Shown: positions 6,724-9,988 of the stretch, piece after piece
How the letters are laid out: each line of letters starts with the position of its first letter
How positions within the stretch are numbered: the stretch's first letter is position 1
Assembly (NCBI GenBank): GCA_964415245.1
Contig: CAYQAJ010000193.1
Span: 1-9,988, forward strand
DNA length: 9,988 nt
Direction: 5' to 3'
DNA from: CAYQAJ01 sp964415245
GTDB lineage: Bacteria > Planctomycetota > Planctomycetia > Pirellulales > Pirellulaceae
Position numbers and translations under genes: made by a program
Notes under the pieces: model-generated
What the model was told of the DNA's origin: nothing
Databases searched by the model: none
What the model saw: only the letters and a program-made list of their open reading frames with translations

Positions 6724-7611
6724 TCACAGCAACCCATACGCCACCAGCGTCTGCCGCAGGCGGTTGCGATCCCGCTCGTCGAGCGGGGTCATGGGGAGGC
6801 GAAGCGATCCATCGTCGCGCCCCAACATCTGCATGGCCGCCTTGATGGGAATGGGGTTGGTGGCCAGCGAGAGCATGTCGCGACAAAGCGGAAACAGCTT
6901 ATGATGCCACCGCTGCGCCGTGGCCAGGTCGCCGGCTCGGGCTGCCGATACCAGCGCGATCATGTCGCGGGGCACGATGTTGCCGACCACCGAGATCACC
7001 CCCTCGCCCCCGACAGCCATCAGCGGCAGCGTCAGGCTGTCGTCGCCGCTGAGCACGGTCAGTTCGGTCGTGGTGAGAATCTGCGAGGCCTGATCCAACG
7101 AGCCGGTCGCCTCCTTGACCATGGCGATGTTCTTCAGTTCGGCCAGTCGGGCGATTGTTTCGGGCTCGACGTTCTTGGCGGTGCGGCCCGGTATGTTGTA
7201 GACGCAAATGGGCAGATCGACTTCCTCGGCCACCGCGCGAAAGTGCTGGTAGAACCCCTCTTGCGTCGGCTTGTTGTAGTATGGGGCGACCATCAGGGCG
7301 GCATTCGCCCCTTCGCGCCCGGCCCACTTGGTCAGTCGCAGCGCCTCGGATGTGCTGTTCGAGCCGGTGCCGGCCATCACCTTCACTCGGCCGGCGGCGA
7401 TCTGCACGGCCTCGGAGATGACCCGCTCGTGCTCGTCGTGGCTCAGCGTGGGCGATTCGCCGGTGGTGCCGACCGGGCACAGGCAATTCGTGCCGGCCTC
7501 GATCTGGAATTCGATCTGCTCGCGCAGTCGCTTGGTGTCGAGAGCACCGTCGGCAAACGGCGTAACGAGGGCCACCGACAGCCCGGCGAAAGCGGTTCCT
7601 TTTCGGCCCAT
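6724..7611 (-). CDS. dapA: 4-hydroxy-tetrahydrodipicolinate synthase (DapA)
   Basis: Condenses pyruvate with L-aspartate 4-semialdehyde to 4-hydroxy-tetrahydrodipicolinate, the first committed step to diaminopimelate and lysine, in the cytosol. The 295-aa length is normal for this TIM-barrel aldolase. Visible family residues: GTTGES with Thr49 and Thr50; PYYNKPTQEG with Tyr112; YNIPGR with Tyr138 and Arg143; and the Schiff-base lysine Lys166 in KEATG, followed by GDDSLTLP and the GGEGVISVVGN motif. All catalytic positions are intact, which favours true DapA over related lyases (NanA, KDG aldolase); these would normally differ at the GTTGE/PGR context. It starts at ATG with MGRKGTAFAG; no clear Shine-Dalgarno precedes it. 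A good sigma-70-like promoter lies about 70 bp upstream. The 495-aa unknown gene follows after 92 bp. Confidence 0.97.
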   Translation of the reverse strand: MGRKGTAFAGLSVALVTPFADGALDTKRLREQIEFQIEAGTNCLCPVGTTGESPTLSHDEHERVISEAVQIAAGRVKVMAGTGSNSTSEALRLTKWAGREGANAALMVAPYYNKPTQEGFYQHFRAVAEEVDLPICVYNIPGRTAKNVEPETIARLAELKNIAMVKEATGSLDQASQILTTTELTVLSGDDSLTLPLMAVGGEGVISVVGNIVPRDMIALVSAARAGDLATAQRWHHKLFPLCRDMLSLATNPIPIKAAMQMLGRDDGSLRLPMTPLDERDRNRLRQTLVAYGLL

Positions 7612-7660
7612 GACGATTTGCGGCGGAGTCGCTGGAAGAGATTTGTGGAGAACTAACGCC

Positions 7661-7673
7661 CCGGGCAGCCCGG
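7661..7673. promoter_or_regulatory. 13-bp palindrome in the dapA leader
   Basis: CCGGGC and GCCCGG flank a single A. It lies between the predicted dapA start point (about 7676) and the dapA ATG, so it would be in the 5' leader. It could be an operator or a leader hairpin; nothing further supports either. Confidence 0.3.
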
Positions 7674-7682
7674 CGGATCCTC

Positions 7683-7712
7683 ATGATACGAGAATGAGGG
7701 GCGAATTGGCAA
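7683..7712 (-). promoter_or_regulatory. Predicted sigma-70-like promoter of dapA
   Basis: On the minus strand TTGCCA (7712-7707) and TATCAT (7688-7683) are 18 bp apart, each matching the -35 and -10 consensus at five of six positions. Initiation near 7676 would give a leader of about 65 nt. The -10 overlaps an inverted repeat with arms CCTCAT (7679-7684) and ATGAGG (7694-7699), a possible operator. Confidence 0.5.
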
Positions 7713-7717
7713 ACGGG

Positions 7718-8003
7718 GGCGGGAGCAAACGGCTGACACGGCGACACGCTGACGCGGTGACACAGCGACACGNNNNNNNNNNNNNNNNNNNNNNNNNNNN
7801 NNNNNNNNNNNNNNNNNNNNNNNNNNNNNNNNNNNNNNNNNNNNNNNNNNNNNNNNNNNNNNNNNNNNNNNNGGCGGGAGCAAACGGCTGACACGGCGAC
7901 ACGCTGACGCGGTGACACAGCGACACGGTGACGCGGTGACACAGCGACACGGTGACGCGGCGACACGGTGACGCGGTGACGCGGCGACACGGTGACGCGG
8001 CGA
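7718..8003. repeat. Octamer tandem array (RCGGYGAC) interrupted by a 100-N assembly gap
   Basis: An 8-bp unit of consensus RCGGYGAC repeats from 7730 to the gap and again from 7885 to about 8003, about 15 units on the right side. Variants are ACGGCGAC, ACGCTGAC, GCGGTGAC, ACAGCGAC and ACGGTGAC. Both sides open with the same flank, GGCGGGAGCAAACGG. The array fills most of the space between dapA and pdxJ. Open frames through it encode only Ser/Pro/Arg/His/Val low-complexity peptide and are not genes. Confidence 0.9.
7773..7872. other. Assembly gap of 100 N
   Basis: Exactly 100 undetermined bases, the usual placeholder length for an unknown gap. An identical 55-bp sequence touches both edges (7718-7772 and 7873-7927), so the two contig ends probably overlap and no sequence may be missing. 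Confidence 0.95.
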
Positions 8004-8056
8004 AATCTCAAAATCAAGCCAACTGGCCACGGACCACCGACAACTGCCTCCGCCCC

Positions 8057-8087
8057 ACTGAAAACTGAACACTGAAAACTGAAAACC
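8057..8087 (-). repeat. TTTTCAG repeat, copy 2 (opposite orientation)
   Basis: ACTGAAAACTGAAC is followed by ACTGAAAACTGAAAAC (8071-8086), the exact reverse complement of the 16-mer at 4967-4982 and 8854-8869. Continuing on the minus strand it reads CAGTGGGGCGG, close to CAGTGGGACGG after copy 1, so similarity extends beyond the 16-mer. The GGAAGT hairpin module is absent here. It lies 35 bp past the pdxJ stop. Confidence 0.7.
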
Positions 8088-8121
8088 GATTCCCCTGACG
8101 CCCATTGACGACCGCAAAACG

Positions 8122-8832
8122 TCATCTCAGCAAAGCCTTCATCTCCGCCACCGCCTGCTGCATGCCTACCATCAAGGCTCGCGCGACAATGCTGTGCCCG
8201 ATGTTCAGCTCGCGCATCCCCTCGATGCGCGCCACGGGGCGCACGTTGTGGTAGGTCAGCCCGTGCCCCGCGTGCAATTGCATATCGAGCCGACGCACGA
8301 GTCGCCCGGCGTCGGCCAGCGCGGCAAGCTGCTTCTGCTGCTCGGCGCCGCGGGCCAGTGCGTACTGGCCGGTGTGCAGCTCGACCGCCTGGGCCCCCAA
8401 CTCGATGGCCGTTTCGATCTGCTCCGGCTGCGGATCGAGAAACAAACTAACGACGATGCCCACCTCTCTCAGCCTCCGTACGGCCGCGGTCAGCACGTCG
8501 CGCTGGGCGCGGGCATCGAGTCCCCCCTCGGTGGTCACTTCCTCGCGCCGCTCCGGCACCAGCGTGGCCTGATCGGGCCGCACCTGGCACGCTAGTTCGA
8601 CGATCTCCGGGTGGCAGGCCATCTCCAAATTCAGCTTGGCGGTGACCGTCTCCCGTAGAATCCGCACGTCGCGGTCCTGAATGTGGCGACGGTCCTCGCG
8701 CAGGTGCACGGTAATGCAGTCGGCGCCCCCCAGCTCGGCCGCCACCGCCGCCCATACGGGATCGGGCTCGAAGGTGCGGCGAGCCTGGCGAACCGTGGCC
8801 ACGTGATCGATGTTGACGCCGAGCTCAACCAT
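8122..8832 (-). CDS. pdxJ: Pyridoxine 5'-phosphate synthase (PdxJ)
   Basis: Joins 3-amino-2-oxopropyl phosphate and 1-deoxy-D-xylulose 5-phosphate to form pyridoxine 5'-phosphate in the DXP-dependent vitamin B6 pathway, as a cytosolic TIM-barrel enzyme. The 236-aa length is normal. Family motifs in order: GVNIDHVATVRQAR (5-18), ITVHLREDRRHIQDRDVRIL (39-58) with catalytic His42, LNLEMA with Glu69, LVPE then EEVTTEGGLD (96-105), HTGQYA (152), AGHGLTYHNV with His189, and ELNIGHSIVARA near the end. All key residues are present. I chose the ATG at 8832 because MVELGVNIDH is where PdxJ proteins begin. The frame stays open another 53 codons upstream, to a GTG overlapping the stop of the preceding gene, but those codons run through a dispersed repeat. 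No Shine-Dalgarno precedes the chosen ATG. Confidence 0.96.
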   Translation of the reverse strand: MVELGVNIDHVATVRQARRTFEPDPVWAAVAAELGGADCITVHLREDRRHIQDRDVRILRETVTAKLNLEMACHPEIVELACQVRPDQATLVPERREEVTTEGGLDARAQRDVLTAAVRRLREVGIVVSLFLDPQPEQIETAIELGAQAVELHTGQYALARGAEQQKQLAALADAGRLVRRLDMQLHAGHGLTYHNVRPVARIEGMRELNIGHSIVARALMVGMQQAVAEMKALLR

Positions 8833-8835
8833 GGA

Positions 8836-8964
8836 GGGAGTTTTCAGTTTTTGGTTTTCAGTTTTCAGTCGGAGAGAAAGAGGAGAATGAGAAGTCGGAC
8901 GTGGGAGGTCGGAAGGCGGAAGTGGCGCTGCCCGACTTCCGATTTCCGACTTCCGATTTCCGAC
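8836..8964 (+). repeat. Composite intergenic repeat, copy 3, directly upstream of pdxJ
   Basis: TTTTCAG units (8841-8869, including the 16-mer at 8854-8869) come first, then a purine-rich spacer, then an imperfect hairpin. In the hairpin GTCGGAAGGCGGAAGTGG (8908-8925) pairs with CCCGACTTCCGATTTCCGAC (8931-8950). A 14-bp unit CGACTTCCGATTTC is tandemly repeated at 8933-8946 and 8947-8960. It fills almost all of the space between pdxJ and the gene upstream, starting 4 bp before the pdxJ ATG, so it would form most of the pdxJ leader. Confidence 0.8.
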
Positions 8965-8987
8965 CCTGACACAGTCCGCGACGTCCG

Positions 8988-9761
8988 TCACTCCGCCGTC
9001 TGCCCCACGACGGGCTCTCCGCGAAAACGCCGCGCAAAGTCGTACCGACCGTCGCCGTCGCGGTCCTCCTCCAGCACGATGGCGTGCTCCTGCTTCTCGT
9101 ACCGCAGACGATGACGCGGCCCACCCGGCTCTGGTTCGCTCAAAAGTGGAGCGGGCAGCGATCGGAGCGACTCCCAGAGCGTCTCCTGCGACGGTGTGGT
9201 TTGCTCCTTGCCGTTTGTGCCCCGCGACCGGCCGGGAATCGCTCCGCCGACCATCTCTTTCGACGAGACGGGCTCCCGCGGCGGGGGTGCTTGTCGACGT
9301 GCGGCGCTCTCCTGCCCCACACAGTAAGCCAGACTGCTGGCCACCAGAACGAACACTACCGGCTTCCAGATGCGGCCGTGCGAGGGCCGGTCGGATGCAT
9401 CGCCGAAATGGTCGGCTTGGGCGGCGTCGGCTTCCTCGAGGCCCATGCCTTCCAGCTCGCTTTGGAGCACTTCAATGGCCGCGGCCGATTGCGTCCGCGG
9501 CACTTCGAGCAGGTAGAGCGTGCGCCACGAACCGTCGAGCGCGCTGAACTCGTGATGCTGCCGCACGTGCGCGTCGATGCCCAGACCGTCGAGTACGTCG
9601 GCGAAGTAGCCCACTTCGGCCAGAGATACGAACCTCGCGATCACGCCCCACGGGGCCGCGTCGGCCGTATTGTCGAACGGCAGTCCGCAGTGGGGGCAGA
9701 ATCGGGCGGCGGTCACTTGCGCCACCAGGTCCGAACCACATTGTTCGCAGCGCTTGGTCAC
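8988..9761 (-). CDS. Zinc-ribbon, DUF2007-like, membrane-anchored protein of unknown function
   Basis: A 257-aa protein with four recognisable parts. Residues 5-25 form a zinc ribbon (CEQC at 5-8, CPHC at 22-25). Residues about 38-104 resemble the DUF2007 fold, with FVSLAEVGYFADVLDGLGID and a later A-AIEVLQSEL helix; that family is only loosely called signal-transducing. One hydrophobic segment at 134-150 (PVVFVLVASSLAYCVGQ) probably anchors it in the membrane. A long Pro/Ser/Arg-rich stretch follows. Near the end DRDGDGRYDF (233-242) has the DxDxDG pattern of an EF-hand or dockerin calcium loop. GTG is taken as start: AGGGAG lies 7 nt upstream and the ribbon follows at once; the reading seven codons longer would overlap that ribosome binding site. 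The stop overlaps the extended open frame of pdxJ. The role is unknown. Confidence 0.85.
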   Translation of the reverse strand: MTKRCEQCGSDLVAQVTAARFCPHCGLPFDNTADAAPWGVIARFVSLAEVGYFADVLDGLGIDAHVRQHHEFSALDGSWRTLYLLEVPRTQSAAAIEVLQSELEGMGLEEADAAQADHFGDASDRPSHGRIWKPVVFVLVASSLAYCVGQESAARRQAPPPREPVSSKEMVGGAIPGRSRGTNGKEQTTPSQETLWESLRSLPAPLLSEPEPGGPRHRLRYEKQEHAIVLEEDRDGDGRYDFARRFRGEPVVGQTAE

Positions 9762-9768
9762 GGTAATG

Positions 9769-9774
9769 CTCCCT
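9769..9774 (-). promoter_or_regulatory. Ribosome binding site AGGGAG deciding a GTG start
   Basis: AGGGAG on the minus strand lies 7 nt before the GTG at 9761-9759 and favours that codon over one seven codons upstream. Confidence 0.7.
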
Positions 9775-9795
9775 GAATGCACTTCGAAAAGAGGC

Positions 9796-9915
9796 TATCC
9801 GGAAAGCGTCTCAGAGAAGGGGACAGGCACATTTTGCTCCGCGGATGCCGCAGTGGGAAAGGCAAGTCCAAGATCAGCTACGCAAAATGAGCCAGTCCCC
9901 GACGCCTTTCGGACA
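9796..9915. repeat. REP-like imperfect inverted-repeat element
   Basis: Inner arms at 9819-9837 (GGGGACAGGCACATTTTGC) and 9882-9900 are reverse complements over 19 bp with two mismatches. Outer arms at 9796-9810 (TATCCGGAAAGCGTC) and 9901-9915 match over 15 bp with three mismatches. The loop of 44 nt holds no gene. The GGGGACAGGCACATTTTGC arm looks like intergenic repeats I recall from planctomycete genomes, some near REP-associated (Y1) transposases; no transposase is visible here. It lies upstream of the zinc-ribbon/DUF2007-like gene. Confidence 0.7.
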
Positions 9916-9988
9916 GCCCCTAAGCATCCCGTTCATTATGATGCCCGCGCGGGCCGAATTCCAGAGGCAGTTACGGTCGCGTGATCCG
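9916..9988. other. Unassigned sequence at the right edge
   Basis: No gene is supported in this stretch. The minus strand has CATAAT (9940-9935), which could be a -10 element for the zinc-ribbon/DUF2007-like gene, but no -35 fits well. The region is too short to say more. Confidence 0.3.

Noticed and set aside
6667..7656. Plus-strand open frame of 329 codons opposite dapA
   Set aside because: DapA on the minus strand has every catalytic motif; the antisense product is Gly/His/Arg-rich with no family features.
7730..8003. CRISPR array
   Set aside because: The repeats are contiguous 8-bp units with no spacers of uniform length, and there are no cas genes.

Overview
The window looks like a piece of a GC-rich (roughly 60-65 % G+C) bacterial chromosome, most likely a member of the Planctomycetota, perhaps Pirellulales. 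This rests on three things: housekeeping genes scattered singly with long gaps, small zinc-ribbon proteins of a kind common in that phylum, and intergenic repeats resembling ones I recall from planctomycete genomes. It is an inference, not a database result. A run of 100 N shows that the sequence is a scaffold, probably from a draft or metagenome assembly.

Layout, left to right. A primary sigma factor (rpoD/sigA) runs off the left edge on the minus strand, of which the N-terminal 300 codons are visible. An apparently gene-free stretch of about 890 bp follows, then the only plus-strand gene, a classical short-chain dehydrogenase/reductase. It converges on a minus-strand CNNM/CBS-domain membrane protein across a hairpin repeat. 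Next come a small double zinc-ribbon protein, a repeat-rich gap, a 495-aa protein of unknown function with a regularly spaced cysteine repeat, dapA (lysine/diaminopimelate synthesis), a gap with an octamer tandem array and the N run, pdxJ (vitamin B6 synthesis), and a zinc-ribbon/DUF2007-like membrane-anchored protein. The right end holds an imperfect inverted-repeat element.

The genes do not form a recognisable single system. dapA and the downstream 495-aa gene may be cotranscribed (92-bp gap), and pdxJ may be read from the gene upstream of it. dapA has a good sigma-70-like promoter of its own. Three genes (rpoD, the 106-aa zinc ribbon, the 257-aa zinc ribbon) start at TTG or GTG behind clear Shine-Dalgarno sequences.

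The most notable content is between the genes: at least four repeat families (a 9-bp-periodic hairpin in two copies, a TTTTCAG/GGAAGTCGG composite at three places, a 33-bp tandem repeat, an 8-bp tandem array) plus a REP-like inverted repeat. An exact 55-bp duplication abuts both sides of the N run, so the gap is probably an unmerged contig overlap. I saw no CRISPR array, rRNA, tRNA, prophage or complete transposase, and no convincing new multi-gene system.
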